A stretch of DNA of 64,000 nucleotides, taken from positions 92,251-156,250 of the forward strand of contig NZ_RCHN01000032.1 in NCBI RefSeq assembly GCF_003671495.1, read 5' to 3'. The first letter of the stretch is position 1. The number at the start of each line of letters is the position of its first letter. A program made the position numbers and the translations under genes. The DNA is from Ketobacter sp. GTDB lineage: Bacteria > Pseudomonadota > Gammaproteobacteria > Pseudomonadales > Ketobacteraceae. The notes beneath the pieces are model-generated. The model saw only the letters and a program-made list of their open reading frames with translations, was not told the origin of the DNA and made no database searches. Shown here one piece after another: positions 41,546 to 50,689 of this stretch.

Positions 41546-42577
41546 TCAGGGTAGCAGGGTAACGTTACCGGACATCCGCTCGCCGCTGGAGCGATGCTCG
41601 AACACCACTTCCACGCTGGTGAGGGTATCGGGCAGCTCAGGATCGTTTTGCAGGCTGACGTTGAAAGTGTTGCTGGCGCTGTCCTCTTCCAGAGTGAACC
41701 AACCCAGAGCATTCAGCTCATTCAGGTTCGCCACTTTATACACCTGGGCGTTCACCGGGCTCATCTGGCTGGTGATCTGGAATGTGGTGTCGGGGGTGAC
41801 GTTGATGGGTTCACCGGCGTTGTACTCAAACCAGATGGGTTCCGGCAGGTCGGTGAGGGAGCTGATCTGGGCATCGAACTCCAGGCCCGCGTAGTCACCT
41901 TCGTGGCTGACAATGCCAATGCCCTTGGCCAGTTGGAGGGTGGTCTGAAGAGTCTCATGAATCACGATGGCATTACCGGCTACGCTGCCATCGAAATCAA
42001 TGGTGGTATTCAGTACCGACTGGATTACCGGCAGGTTGCCGTCCCCATATGCGGTAAAGATCGCGTCAGACTCGGCTTTGGTGTAACTGACATCCACATT
42101 GACATTAATCGTGGCAATGCCGTATTTAACTTTGGCCGTTGCGATGGTGGGTGCATAGCTGGCGTTGCTGTCGTCGCTGATCACCAGGGGCGTTTGAAAC
42201 AGAAGCTGGGTAATGGTGACGATGGAAACATCAAAATTGCCTCGGATGCCGTGCAGCTTGATGGCGTTGGGTGTGGATTCGAATAGCAGGGTCAAGGCAC
42301 CGTCATCTTCACCATAGGTGACGGAATACACGTCGCGGCTGTTGGTGGACAATGCAGCATCATAAGCCACCAGGCCGGAGGTGCCATCTGCGTAATTGAT
42401 GGCGGTGTCTTCTGTGAACGGCATGTAGGGGTTGAACTGTTGGGAGTAGCTGTTGCCGCCGCCGGAGCTGCCATCATCGCCGCCACCACCACCGCCACCG
42501 CCACCGCCACCACAGGCGGTCAGCATCAGCGTGCTAATAATCAGGGCTGCGAAACGATTAAAGATAGACTGCATCAT
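41546..42577 (-). CDS. Lipoprotein of unknown function, paralogue A (poly-Gly linker)
   Basis: The 343-residue precursor has a lipoprotein signal with lipobox LTAC and lipidation Cys22, followed directly by eleven glycines and a Gly/Ser/Asp linker. The mature part is predicted beta-rich. It is clearly a paralogue of the gene upstream: both share IELIGI/IKLHGI, KG(I/L)G(I/L)V, and a C-terminal LTS-x-(E/Q)V-(L/V)FE-x-(R/K)...ERMSGN/ERLSAN followed by VTLLP or ITVLEP. I do not recognise the family. The proteins probably sit in the outer membrane; function unknown. Confidence 0.75.
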   Translation of the reverse strand: MMQSIFNRFAALIISTLMLTACGGGGGGGGGGGDDGSSGGGNSYSQQFNPYMPFTEDTAINYADGTSGLVAYDAALSTNSRDVYSVTYGEDDGALTLLFESTPNAIKLHGIRGNFDVSIVTITQLLFQTPLVISDDSNASYAPTIATAKVKYGIATINVNVDVSYTKAESDAIFTAYGDGNLPVIQSVLNTTIDFDGSVAGNAIVIHETLQTTLQLAKGIGIVSHEGDYAGLEFDAQISSLTDLPEPIWFEYNAGEPINVTPDTTFQITSQMSPVNAQVYKVANLNELNALGWFTLEEDSASNTFNVSLQNDPELPDTLTSVEVVFEHRSSGERMSGNVTLLP

Positions 42578-42608
42578 GATACTTCTCGTCTTATTGTTTT
42601 AATGTGAA

Positions 42609-43643
42609 TCATGGTTCCAGGACGGTGATGTTGGCAGACAGGCGCTCGTCGTTGCGCTTGCTCTCGAACAACACCTGATAACTGGTCAGGTCATTGGGCA
42701 TGTTATCGTCGTGATTGATGATCACACGCCAGTCGCCGTTGGCATCTGTACTGACGGTCAACCAGCTCAAGGCGTTCAATTCCGACTGATTGACCACCCT
42801 GAAATCCGCAGAGGATAGGTTGTCGCCGCTGTCGGCCATGGTGAAGTGGCTGCTGGGCCCGTCTCCGTTGGTGTCGAATACCATGATGTTGGGCAGATCC
42901 AGCAGATGATCGAATTTCACTTCATAGTCGGGGCTGGTGTTTTCAGTAAGGTTGCCGCTGTGCTGCACCAGGCCCAGGCCTTTGGTGAAATAAAACGCCA
43001 GCGTGATGGGAATAGGGTCGATGCTCAAGCCGGTGGCGGTCACGGTGATTTCCGCTTCAAGGGTGGCGTTCAGGGTCGGGAAGCGCCAGGTATCGCCACT
43101 TAACGTGGTGCTGTTGTTGAATGCGCTGTTGCTGCTGTTGGTGACGTCGTAGTCCAGGGTGATGCTGCTGTTGGACAGGCTGCCGCCATTGATTTCAATG
43201 GCAGCGGTGGCCTTGGTGCTTTGATCGCTGCGATTGCCGATCAGCTTGATGGGCGTGTTGAAACGCAGGTAATCGATGGACGCGCCGCTCACGTCCACGG
43301 GACCATCGATACCAATCAGTTCTATCTGGTTGGTGGTGGAGCGGAAATACAAATCCAGCGTCAGTTCATCGCCGTCAATTGCCACTTTATGCACCGGATA
43401 GCCTTTCTGGTTGGACATGCCCACGTCATAGGTGATCCTGGCTTCCAGTCCGCTGACGGTGCCGCCGGTGGCGGTGTAGAAAAATCGGGTGTCGTTGGTG
43501 AGTGGCAGGTAAACGCTCTGTTCGACGCTGACCTCAACATAGGATGATTCCTCGTCCTCATCATCGTCGTCGGTATCCAGTCCGCAGCCACTGATCAGCA
43601 GGGTGCCAAAGGCAAGATAAAACAGATATTTAGGTAACATCAA
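42609..43643 (-). CDS. Lipoprotein of unknown function, paralogue B (acidic linker)
   Basis: The 344-residue precursor has lipobox LISGC (Cys20) followed by a short acidic tract rich in Asp and Glu (LDTDDDDEDEES) instead of the glycine run of its neighbour. The ensuing beta-rich body is homologous along its length to the adjacent lipoprotein, sharing motifs such as LPLTNDTRFFY versus MPFTEDTAINY near the start and KGLGLVQHSG versus KGIGIVSHEG. The two genes are separated by 31 bases and arose by tandem duplication, with replaced linkers. The function is not known. The gene's own promoter must lie in 43644-43740. Confidence 0.75.
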   Translation of the reverse strand: MMLPKYLFYLAFGTLLISGCGLDTDDDDEDEESSYVEVSVEQSVYLPLTNDTRFFYTATGGTVSGLEARITYDVGMSNQKGYPVHKVAIDGDELTLDLYFRSTTNQIELIGIDGPVDVSGASIDYLRFNTPIKLIGNRSDQSTKATAAIEINGGSLSNSSITLDYDVTNSSNSAFNNSTTLSGDTWRFPTLNATLEAEITVTATGLSIDPIPITLAFYFTKGLGLVQHSGNLTENTSPDYEVKFDHLLDLPNIMVFDTNGDGPSSHFTMADSGDNLSSADFRVVNQSELNALSWLTVSTDANGDWRVIINHDDNMPNDLTSYQVLFESKRNDERLSANITVLEP

Positions 43644-43739
43644 AAGACTCTTTCGGTGCTTATAATATTTATTACTCTGGATTGTAGCCCAGGGGAATGT
43701 AAGTGAGTGTAGTAAATTGTAGGGTCAGATTGATAACTG

Positions 43740-43772
43740 TAAAAGGACGCCGGCAACGCCTGTTTGCCGGCG
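43740..43772 (-). terminator. Intrinsic terminator downstream of the DUF4426 gene
   Basis: On the minus strand a perfect 9-bp stem CGCCGGCAA / TTGCCGGCG with a 7-base loop (43748-43772) is followed by TCCTTTTAC. It ends the metX-metW-DUF4426 transcript and isolates it from the lipoprotein pair. Confidence 0.8.
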
Positions 43773-43781
43773 ACTAAGTGT

Positions 43782-44246
43782 TTAATCTGTATAGAATTCC
43801 TGACTGAAGCTGACTTTCAATGGCGGGACCTGGGGGGTGGGTTTGACCTTGATGTCAAAGTCCAGTCGGTCGCCGTCATGAATGCGGAACTCGGCCAGGT
43901 AGTAAATGGCATCCCCTTCCTCCACCACCTGAAACTGCAGGGGGATTTCACTGCCGCCGCGCTGCCCGGTGAAACCTTCCAACTGAGCCATTACCGCTTT
44001 GGGTGTGCCGCCCGGTTGTTTGCGTTGTACCGCAATATTGATCACGCCCCGCTGCCGGCTGCGCATCAGGCCGTAACGGCTGGCCACTTCCGGCGTGAGA
44101 TGGGTGGAATTGAAGGCGCTGTAATGCACCACATAGTCCTTGTTCTCCACCAGTTGTTCCGCCGCCGCAAGGGTGGCGGCTAACAATAGGAGGAGCCCTG
44201 TCAGTGGGGTCAGAATCCGTTTGATGGTCCGTGGTTGCAGGTTCAT
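43782..44246 (-). CDS. DUF4426 domain exported protein
   Basis: From the ATG at 44246, directly after GGAGGT, the precursor has 154 residues. A signal peptide (LTPLTGLLLLLAATLAAA) precedes a domain with HYSAFNSTHLTPEVASRYGLMRSRQRGVIN-like segments characteristic of DUF4426, encoded next to metW in Pseudomonas. The mature protein is beta-rich and periplasmic; function unknown. A longer frame from 44306 would add 20 residues overlapping the metW end and lacks support. It is the last gene of the metX-metW unit and is followed by a strong terminator. Confidence 0.85.
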   Translation of the reverse strand: MNLQPRTIKRILTPLTGLLLLLAATLAAAEQLVENKDYVVHYSAFNSTHLTPEVASRYGLMRSRQRGVINIAVQRKQPGGTPKAVMAQLEGFTGQRGGSEIPLQFQVVEEGDAIYYLAEFRIHDGDRLDFDIKVKPTPQVPPLKVSFSQEFYTD

Positions 44247-44274
44247 GTTCTTGACCTCCGAGATGTTGTGCCGC

Positions 44275-44865
44275 TTATTTGGTGACGTGGTAAACCGCCA
44301 CTTCACCGAACAGATTGGGGAACAGTCGCATCAGCACACCATCACGAAAATGCATGTCCACCACAGTCCGGTTCAGTATCTTGAGATGCTTGCGATGACA
44401 CAGGGCCTCAAAATCCTTGAACGTACACAGATGGATGTTGGGGGTGTTATACCAAGTATACGGCAACTGTTTGGAGACCGGCATGCGGCCCTTGGTCATC
44501 AGGTACAGGCGGCAGCCCCAATAGCCGAAATTGGGGAAGGTGATGATGCACTCTTTACCCACCCGCAGCATGTCATCAATGACTTTGTCCGGGTAATGCA
44601 CCGCCTGCAGGGCCTGGGTCATGATCACCACATCAAAGCTGTCGTTTTCAAAGTTGCCCAGGCCGCCGTCCAGGTCCTGCTCGATGACATTGACGTTTTT
44701 CTTAATGCATTCAAGGATTTTGTCCTGGTCGATCTCCAGGCCGTAGCCGAACACATTTTTCGCTTCCCGCAGGTGGGCCAGCAGGGCACCGTCACCACAG
44801 CCCAGATCCAGTACGCTGCAATCCGGGCGGATCCATTGTTGAATGGTCTGCAGATCCTGACGCAT
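44275..44865 (-). CDS. metW: Methionine biosynthesis protein MetW
   Basis: MetW is a methyltransferase-fold protein that acts with MetX in homoserine acylation. The 196-residue protein has the SAM-fold motif VLDLGCGDGALLAHL, EIDQDKILECIKK, and the MetW-specific TFPNFGYWGCRLYL and LPYTWYNTPNIH. It starts three bases after the metX stop, so the two are co-translated. Length and order match Pseudomonas. Confidence 0.96.
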   Translation of the reverse strand: MRQDLQTIQQWIRPDCSVLDLGCGDGALLAHLREAKNVFGYGLEIDQDKILECIKKNVNVIEQDLDGGLGNFENDSFDVVIMTQALQAVHYPDKVIDDMLRVGKECIITFPNFGYWGCRLYLMTKGRMPVSKQLPYTWYNTPNIHLCTFKDFEALCHRKHLKILNRTVVDMHFRDGVLMRLFPNLFGEVAVYHVTK

Positions 44866-44868
44866 GGC

Positions 44869-46035
44869 TCAGTGCTCCCCATCCAGTTCGATTGAATTCA
44901 TATACGCTTTGAACAAATTGGTATAACGGGGCACATCCAACAGGAAGGAGTCATGCCCCTGGGGGCACTCGATGTCGGCATAACTGACCTGCTTGCGGGC
45001 TGCCAGCAGGGCCTGCACGATTTCCCGGGAACGCTCCGGTGAAAAGCGCCAGTCGGTGGTGAAGGACAACACCAGGAAATGGGCCTTGGCCTGGGCCAGA
45101 GCGATGCGCAGGTCGTGGTCGAATTCTTCCGCCGGGTCAAAATAATCCAGGGCCCGGGTCATCAGCAGATAGGTGTTGGCGTCGAAATTCTTGGAAAACA
45201 CTTCCCCCTGGTAATTGAGGTAGCTTTCCACCTGAAATTCCACGTCGAAGTCGAAACTCTTGGCGCCGTCCCGCAGCTCGCGGCCGAACTTCTCCCGCAT
45301 GGCGGCATCGGACAGATAGGTGATGTGACCCAGCATACGGGCCAGGCTCAGGCCGATCTTGGGGTAGGTGTTGTGCTCGTAGTAATGGCCTTCGCGAAAA
45401 TCCGGGTCCGACAGAATGGCCTTGCGGGCCACTTCGTTGAAGGCGATGTTCTGGGCCGACAGCTTGGGGGCGGCGGCGATCACCACGGCGTTGCGCACCA
45501 GGTCCGGAAAGTCGATGGACCACTGCATGGCCTGCATGCCCCCCAGGCTGCCCCCCACTACGGCGGCCCAATGGGGTATCTCCAGGTGCTGCATCAGAGT
45601 GTGCTGGCTGTTGACCCAATCGCGCACGGTGACAATGGGAAAGTCCGGGCCATAGGGCTTGTGGGTGTCCGGATTGATGGAATTGGGGCCGGTGCTGCCG
45701 TGACAGCCCCCCAGGTTATTCAGGCTCACCACATAAAAGCGGTTGGTGTCGATGGCCTTGCCGGGGCCGATGCAGGCGTCCCACCAGCCGGGTTTTTTGT
45801 CGTCTTCACTGTGGAAGCCAGCGGCATGATGGTGGCCGCTGAGGGCATGGCACACCAGTACGGCGTTGCTTTTTGCCGCGTTCAGCGTGCCATAGGTTTC
45901 ATACACCAGCTCGTAATGGGGCAGCGTTTTGCCACATTGCAGGGTGATCGGGTGGTCATAACGAAACAGCCGGGGCTGGACAATGCCCACGGAGCCTTTC
46001 GTCTGCTTGGCCGGTGTTTGGAGCGCGGTGGTCAA
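44869..46035 (-). CDS. metX: Homoserine O-acyltransferase MetX
   Basis: MetX acylates homoserine with succinyl-CoA or acetyl-CoA, the first committed step to methionine. The 388-residue alpha/beta-hydrolase has the nucleophile elbow [14 protein letters not shown], the [10 protein letters not shown] oxyanion loop, [14 protein letters not shown], and catalytic Asp/His in the C-terminal DWRFSPE and GHDSFLLD segments. Gammaproteobacterial MetX enzymes with MetW usually use succinyl-CoA; substrate choice here is inference. The start is TTG at 46035, with AGGA 9 bases upstream; no ATG is available. Three AAAAAGGG repeats lie just upstream. Confidence 0.95.
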   Translation of the reverse strand: MTTALQTPAKQTKGSVGIVQPRLFRYDHPITLQCGKTLPHYELVYETYGTLNAAKSNAVLVCHALSGHHHAAGFHSEDDKKPGWWDACIGPGKAIDTNRFYVVSLNNLGGCHGSTGPNSINPDTHKPYGPDFPIVTVRDWVNSQHTLMQHLEIPHWAAVVGGSLGGMQAMQWSIDFPDLVRNAVVIAAAPKLSAQNIAFNEVARKAILSDPDFREGHYYEHNTYPKIGLSLARMLGHITYLSDAAMREKFGRELRDGAKSFDFDVEFQVESYLNYQGEVFSKNFDANTYLLMTRALDYFDPAEEFDHDLRIALAQAKAHFLVLSFTTDWRFSPERSREIVQALLAARKQVSYADIECPQGHDSFLLDVPRYTNLFKAYMNSIELDGEH

Positions 46036-46081
46036 TCCTCGTGTTCCTGAGCTGAAAACAATGAAGAGCGCAGTCTATCAG

Positions 46082-46120
46082 AAAAAGGGGGTTTAAAAAG
46101 GGTCTTGAAAAAGGGTGGGG
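46082..46120. repeat. Three AAAAAGGG repeats with exact 13-base period
   Basis: AAAAAGGG occurs at 46082, 46095 and 46108, each exactly 13 bases apart, in the 94-base gap between the dynamin gene stop and the metX start. The 5-base spacers differ, so only the octamer is repeated. On the transcribed strand of metX it reads CCCTTTTT and lies 47-80 bases upstream of the start codon. Confidence 0.7.
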
Positions 46121-46129
46121 AGGATAGCC

Positions 46130-48130
46130 CTAGCGTCTGCGGGTGGTATTGGAGAACTGCGCCGTGATCATGGGGATCACCTTGCGGCTCTGGTGGATCG
46201 GGGCGGGTTTGCGCAGCCCCTTGACCATTTCTTCCACCTCGGCAATCTGTTCGTCCAGGTCTTCCAGCAGGGATTCCATGTTGCTGATCCGCTGCTCGGC
46301 GTTGTCTTCGGCGTTGCCCAGATTGCGCAGCTTGAGAATGTGCTCATCCAGCAGGTGTTTCTGCTCCTGGGCGTTCTGGAACAGGGGCAGCAGCACGTCG
46401 TTGAGCCAGGATTTGGCGGCCCGCTCATACAGGCGGTAGATGGTGGAGCCTTCGTTGACAATGGTGCTGAGGAAGCGCTTGGAGGTGGCTTTCTGCTCGG
46501 TCAGCAGCTTGCGCAGGTTGCGGCGGAAGCTGCCGGATTTGGTGCGCAGGTCGTCCAGGCGGGTCAGGTATTCCTTGGGGGAAAAGCGCGGGTAGTCCAG
46601 GGGCGCCATGCCCTGTTCCGCCTCATACTTGGCGTAGATATCCGCCACCAGCGGCTGGATTTTCTCCTGCCGTTGCGCCAGTTGGGTCATGTCCCGCTTC
46701 AGGTTATCGAAGAAACTGTCAATGGCGTTGTTCATGCCGACGATGGTCCAGCTGCTGGTGAGGGCCTTGCCCGCCTCTTTCAGATAGGCGCTGAGTTTGT
46801 CACTGTTGACCGGCTCCAGCATGGCGCCGCCTTCCCGCAGGATCATCTTGCGGCTGGATTTCAGCAGAATCAGCTTCTTGTGGTAATAGGTCTGCTCGTG
46901 GCGGGCCTGGGACAGCATTTTCTCCAGCTGGGACTGGCGGTCGGATTCCTCCGCCTTCAGCACCCGCAGTTCCGCCAGCACCGATTCCCGGCGCCGCAGC
47001 AAGGTCTTGCGGCTGCCGTGCAGCATGGCGTGGATGTCCTTGATCACGCTTTTCTGGATCAGGTGCTCCTTGCGTCGCATCATGTCGTTGGAGAGCAGCT
47101 CCTCCAGCTCCGGCAGAAAACTGTTGTCCAGCCGTTCCATATTGCCCTCCACCTGGGCCAGCAGGCCTTCTTTGGCGGAGACGCAGAGAATTTCGTCCGG
47201 TGCGATGGCCAGCTGGCGGGCGCACTGGGCCCGGATATCCCCCAGCACCCGTTTGTTGAACTGGTCGTCCTCCAGCTCATCCCAGACTGAGTCCACCTTG
47301 TTGAGAATGGCGTAGACGCCGGTGGATTCCCGCAGCGCCAGGTCGCGGATGTGACGGTTCCAGATGTCCAGGTCGGTGGCACTGACCCCGGAGGAGGCGG
47401 ACAGCAGGAACAGGATGGACTGGGCTTCCGGCAGCAGGCTGAAGGTCAGCTCCGGCTCGCAGCCCAGGGCATTGAGCCCGGGGGTGTCGATGATGGTCAG
47501 GCCCTGGCGCAGCAGCGGATGATCAAAGCTGATCATGGCATGGCGCCAGGCAGGAATCCGGACTTTTTCCGGATTTTCGCTGTCTTTTTCCAGAAGATCA
47601 ATCTGAAACCCCATGGCGGAGGCTTCATTGGGGGTGACCGATTTGAGTTGGGCCACCTCGGAAAAGGTCTTCTTCATGGCGCGGGGGTCGTCGGTGTTGA
47701 GGGGGACAAACACCCACTTGTCCGGGATCTTGCGAAAACTGGACAGGCTGGACCCCACCATGCGGGTTTCAATGGGCAGCAGGCGGATATAGCTCTCGGT
47801 GGCCCGGTGATCGTACATCAGCTCAGTGGGGCACATGGTGGTGCGGCCGGCCCCGGATGGCAGGATGCGGGTGCCGTAGTGACTGAAGAACAGGGCGTTG
47901 ATGAGCTCGGTTTTGCCGCGGGAGAATTCCCCCACAAAGGCGATGGTGATGCGGTCTTCCCTGAGGGTCTGCAGAGCCTGTTCCAGCTTGGCTTCCAGCT
48001 CCGGATTCTGCACATTGTGATCAATCAGCCAGCCACGATAATGCGTCAGTTCGCGGTGGATTTCCTGCCGCCACTGAAGATAGGCATCCATCTGATTGGA
48101 AAGACGCGCAGACTCCATCGGGTCATTCAC
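46130..48130 (-). CDS. Dynamin-family large GTPase
   Basis: The 666-residue protein has a complete GTPase domain: P-loop G67-EFSRG-K-T74, switch threonine near 97-98 (GRTTMCPTE), D-T-P-G at 215-218 (TIIDTPGLNALG) and N-K-V-D at 277-280. Long helical, coiled-coil-rich regions follow (about 330-430 and 540-650), as in bacterial dynamin-like proteins that bind or remodel membranes. The C terminus is basic (TTRRR). It sits between metX and yggU, where Pseudomonas has a different small gene, and is followed by metX after 94 bases. Its role is unknown; membrane repair, phage stress response or division have been proposed for relatives. Confidence 0.88.
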   Translation of the reverse strand: MNDPMESARLSNQMDAYLQWRQEIHRELTHYRGWLIDHNVQNPELEAKLEQALQTLREDRITIAFVGEFSRGKTELINALFFSHYGTRILPSGAGRTTMCPTELMYDHRATESYIRLLPIETRMVGSSLSSFRKIPDKWVFVPLNTDDPRAMKKTFSEVAQLKSVTPNEASAMGFQIDLLEKDSENPEKVRIPAWRHAMISFDHPLLRQGLTIIDTPGLNALGCEPELTFSLLPEAQSILFLLSASSGVSATDLDIWNRHIRDLALRESTGVYAILNKVDSVWDELEDDQFNKRVLGDIRAQCARQLAIAPDEILCVSAKEGLLAQVEGNMERLDNSFLPELEELLSNDMMRRKEHLIQKSVIKDIHAMLHGSRKTLLRRRESVLAELRVLKAEESDRQSQLEKMLSQARHEQTYYHKKLILLKSSRKMILREGGAMLEPVNSDKLSAYLKEAGKALTSSWTIVGMNNAIDSFFDNLKRDMTQLAQRQEKIQPLVADIYAKYEAEQGMAPLDYPRFSPKEYLTRLDDLRTKSGSFRRNLRKLLTEQKATSKRFLSTIVNEGSTIYRLYERAAKSWLNDVLLPLFQNAQEQKHLLDEHILKLRNLGNAEDNAEQRISNMESLLEDLDEQIAEVEEMVKGLRKPAPIHQSRKVIPMITAQFSNTTRRR

Positions 48131-48193
48131 TCATGATAATTCAGCATAAAATTGACAGTTTGGCTGCCGAGCAGACGGTAAACCCTTGAACGT

Positions 48194-48487
48194 TCAGGGC
48201 TTGCTAATGTTCAGCTTAGCAGGGATTTCCTTGGGTGACTGTATCCGCACCCGTTTACTTCGGCCCAGTTCGCCTTTTTCAATCACCACCTGGCTTTTGC
48301 TCACCCCAAAGCTCTTGGCCAGGAACCGGGTAAGATGGGCATTGGCCTTGCCATCCACCGGTGGCGCGGTGATCCGGATCTTCAGCTCCGCGCCATGGTC
48401 ACCGACAATCTCATCGCTGGCGGCTTTCGGCTGCAGACGACAATCCAGAATCAGGTCCAAACCCTGCCACCGATACCAGTCTGCCAC
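48194..48487 (-). CDS. yggU: DUF167/YggU family protein
   Basis: This 97-residue protein belongs to the small DUF167 family of unknown function. The order [39 protein letters not shown] and the C-terminal [18 protein letters not shown] is the complete family pattern. It starts three bases after the yggT stop codon, a conserved pairing in proteobacteria. The dynamin-family gene lies 63 bases downstream. Confidence 0.93.
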   Translation of the reverse strand: MADWYRWQGLDLILDCRLQPKAASDEIVGDHGAELKIRITAPPVDGKANAHLTRFLAKSFGVSKSQVVIEKGELGRSKRVRIQSPKEIPAKLNISKP

Positions 48488-48490
48488 AAT

Positions 48491-49051
48491 TTACGGCATT
48501 CCCGACAGGCCGAACAGTTGCTTGATGAAAATCATGGCGATCATCACCAGCATGGGGGAGATATCCAACCCACCCATGGGGGGAATCACCTTGCGCGCCG
48601 GTGCCAGCACCGGTTCGGCAATCTGGTTGAGGATGTCGGCAAACGGGTTATAGCCGCCCCCGGCCGCCGACACCCAGCTCAGGATGGCGGACACGAAGAT
48701 CACAAACAGGAAGAAGTTGATGATGGTGTTGGCCATGGACTTGAGGAAGAAAATGAACAGCGCCACCACATTGACCTGGCCGGGATCGTGAAACACGAAG
48801 ATATACAGGCCCAGCTTGACCATGATGAGCCCCACAAACAGCACCAGGGAGGCCACATCCAGGCCGCCAAAGCCGGGCACCACCTTGCGCAGGGGTACCA
48901 GCAAGGGGTTGGTGGCCTTGACGATGAACTGGGATACCGGGTTGTAGAAATCAGCCCGCACCATCTGCAGGATGAATCTGGCCAACACGATCGATATGTA
49001 GATATCGAACAGGGTGGTCACCAGAAAAAGAAAGGCGTTGTTCACGTGCAT
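48491..49051 (-). CDS. yggT: YggT family integral membrane protein
   Basis: The 186-residue protein consists of two tandem YggT repeats, each with two membrane helices and a characteristic NPLLVPLRKVVPGFGG or EPVLAPARKVIPPMGG loop. YggT proteins are linked to osmotic stress and membrane-protein insertion or division in various bacteria. proC lies 56 bases upstream and yggU follows immediately, giving the classical yggS-proC-yggT-yggU cluster. Confidence 0.94.
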   Translation of the reverse strand: MHVNNAFLFLVTTLFDIYISIVLARFILQMVRADFYNPVSQFIVKATNPLLVPLRKVVPGFGGLDVASLVLFVGLIMVKLGLYIFVFHDPGQVNVVALFIFFLKSMANTIINFFLFVIFVSAILSWVSAAGGGYNPFADILNQIAEPVLAPARKVIPPMGGLDISPMLVMIAMIFIKQLFGLSGMP

Positions 49052-49107
49052 GGTTAGCAGTTCCTAATTCAGCGGCATTTAAACTCACTAATGATAACAG
49101 ACCCGGC

Positions 49108-49911
49108 TCAGCCCGACAGTTCCTTGGAGCGCTGGTAGGCGCCCTGCAGGGCCTGGGCGAAAATATCCCGCAGTTGCCGGTCCTCCATAATGCCGATGGC
49201 CCGTTCGGTGGTGCCGCCGGGGGAGGTGACCCGGCGCCGCAGTTCATCCGGCTCTACATCGCTGGTGATGGCCATTTGTGCGGAGCCCAGCGCGGTTTGC
49301 AGGGTGAGCTGTTTGGCCGCCTGCTCACTCAGCCCCAGGGCGCGGCCGGCGGCGATCATGGCTTCCATGACCAGGAAGAAATAGGCCGGGCCGCTGCCGG
49401 ATACGGCGGTCACCGCGTCGATCTGGTCTTCGCTTTCCACCCACAGGGCCAGGCCCACTGACCCCATGATGGAACGGGCCTGCTCGCGCTGGGATGGGCT
49501 TACATTGGCGTTGGCAAACAGACCGCTGGCCCCGGTTTCCACCAGGGCGGGGGTGTTGGGCATGCAGCGTACAATGGGGGTGTCCGCGCCCAGCCAGCCC
49601 TCCAGCTGAGCCAGGGTGATGCCGGCGGCAATGCTCATCACCAGGGGTTTGCGCTGTGCAAACAAGTCCTTCAGCGGCGCCAGTACGTCCCCCATGACCT
49701 GGGGTTTGACCGCCAAAACCACCACGTCGGCCTTCTGGCAGGCGTTGATGTTGTCGCGGGTGGTGTTCACCTGCAATTGCTTGCGCACATGTTGCAGTTG
49801 CTGTTCGTTGATGTCCGAGAGGGTAACGTTGATCGGGTCCATGCCCTTGGCGATCATGCCCCCCGCCAGACTGCTGGCCATGTTTCCGGCCCCGATAAAG
49901 GTAATCTTCAT
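49108..49911 (-). CDS. proC: Pyrroline-5-carboxylate reductase ProC
   Basis: ProC performs the last step of proline synthesis, reducing pyrroline-5-carboxylate with NADPH. The 267-residue protein starts with the Rossmann motif ITFIGAGNMASSLAGGM, and has AVKPQVMGDVL, RCMPNTPALVETG and the C-terminal signature SGSGPAYFFLVMEAMIAAGRALGLS...VTSPGGTTERAI. It lies 76 bases downstream of yggS on the same strand. Confidence 0.97.
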   Translation of the reverse strand: MKITFIGAGNMASSLAGGMIAKGMDPINVTLSDINEQQLQHVRKQLQVNTTRDNINACQKADVVVLAVKPQVMGDVLAPLKDLFAQRKPLVMSIAAGITLAQLEGWLGADTPIVRCMPNTPALVETGASGLFANANVSPSQREQARSIMGSVGLALWVESEDQIDAVTAVSGSGPAYFFLVMEAMIAAGRALGLSEQAAKQLTLQTALGSAQMAITSDVEPDELRRRVTSPGGTTERAIGIMEDRQLRDIFAQALQGAYQRSKELSG

Positions 49912-49987
49912 GGTCTGTAGGATCTCTGAATTTAAACAATCGTAAAGCGCGAATCTGCTTGCAAATCTGCTCGTTAGAATAGCGATT

Positions 49988-50689
49988 CTATGACGGATTT
50001 GTTACGGTTTTCTGCCGCTCGCCAAATAAAGCCGTGCCAATGCGAAGAATTGTGCTGCCTTCGGCAATGGCGGCTTCCAGATCATCAGACATGCCCATAG
50101 AGAGGGTGTCGATGGGCATACCGGCACGGGCCAGTGCCCGGCCCAGCTCCGCCAGATGATGAAAGGATGCCCGGCGCTGCACCGGATCCTCCCGGCGCCG
50201 TGGGATGCACATCAGTCCCCGCAACCGTATCTTCGGCAAGCCCTGGATTGCCTGGGCCAGGGGCAGAACCGCTTCCGGCAAGACGCCGGACTTGCTGGCT
50301 TCCTGGTCGATGTTCACCTGCAGGCACAGATTCAGCGGCGGCAGGTGGTCAGGTCGTTGCTCGCTCAGGCGGCGGGCGATCTTTTCCCGCTCCACACTGT
50401 GCACCCAGTGAAAATGTTCGGCGATGGGGCGGGTTTTGTTGGATTGAATGGGCCCGATGAAATGCCAGACCAGGTCCAGATCCTCAAGCGCCTGCATCTT
50501 CGTCTCGGCTTCCTGCCAGTAGCTCTCACCAAAATCCCGTTGGCCCAGCATATAAAGGGTGCGAATGGCTGCGCTTGAGTGTTTTTTGCTCACTGCCAGC
50601 AGCAGCGGCGGTGTGGCCTGCAGGCTGTGGGCGGCTTCGGCGATGCGCCCGCGGACGGCTCGGTAGCGTTGTTCCAGGTCGTTGTTCAT
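49988..50689 (-). CDS. yggS: Pyridoxal-phosphate homeostasis protein YggS
   Basis: YggS (PROSC/PLPBP) is a PLP-binding protein that buffers free PLP and keeps amino-acid metabolism balanced. The 233-residue TIM-barrel protein has the PLP-lysine strand LLLAVSKKHS, FGESYWQEA, WHFIGPIQSNKTRPIA, VNIDQEASKSG, GLMCIPR and the phosphate loop SMGMSDDLEAAIAEGSTILRIGTALFG. It is the first gene of the yggS-proC-yggT-yggU unit and is divergent from pilT, the standard arrangement. Confidence 0.96.
   Translation of the reverse strand: MNNDLEQRYRAVRGRIAEAAHSLQATPPLLLAVSKKHSSAAIRTLYMLGQRDFGESYWQEAETKMQALEDLDLVWHFIGPIQSNKTRPIAEHFHWVHSVEREKIARRLSEQRPDHLPPLNLCLQVNIDQEASKSGVLPEAVLPLAQAIQGLPKIRLRGLMCIPRRREDPVQRRASFHHLAELGRALARAGMPIDTLSMGMSDDLEAAIAEGSTILRIGTALFGERQKTVTNPS

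Noticed and set aside
42480..42520. Short GGN-type repeat that might look like a microsatellite or CRISPR piece
   Set aside because: It is simply the codons for the eleven glycines after the lipidation cysteine of the lipoprotein; no spaced repeats occur. No CRISPR array was found in the window.
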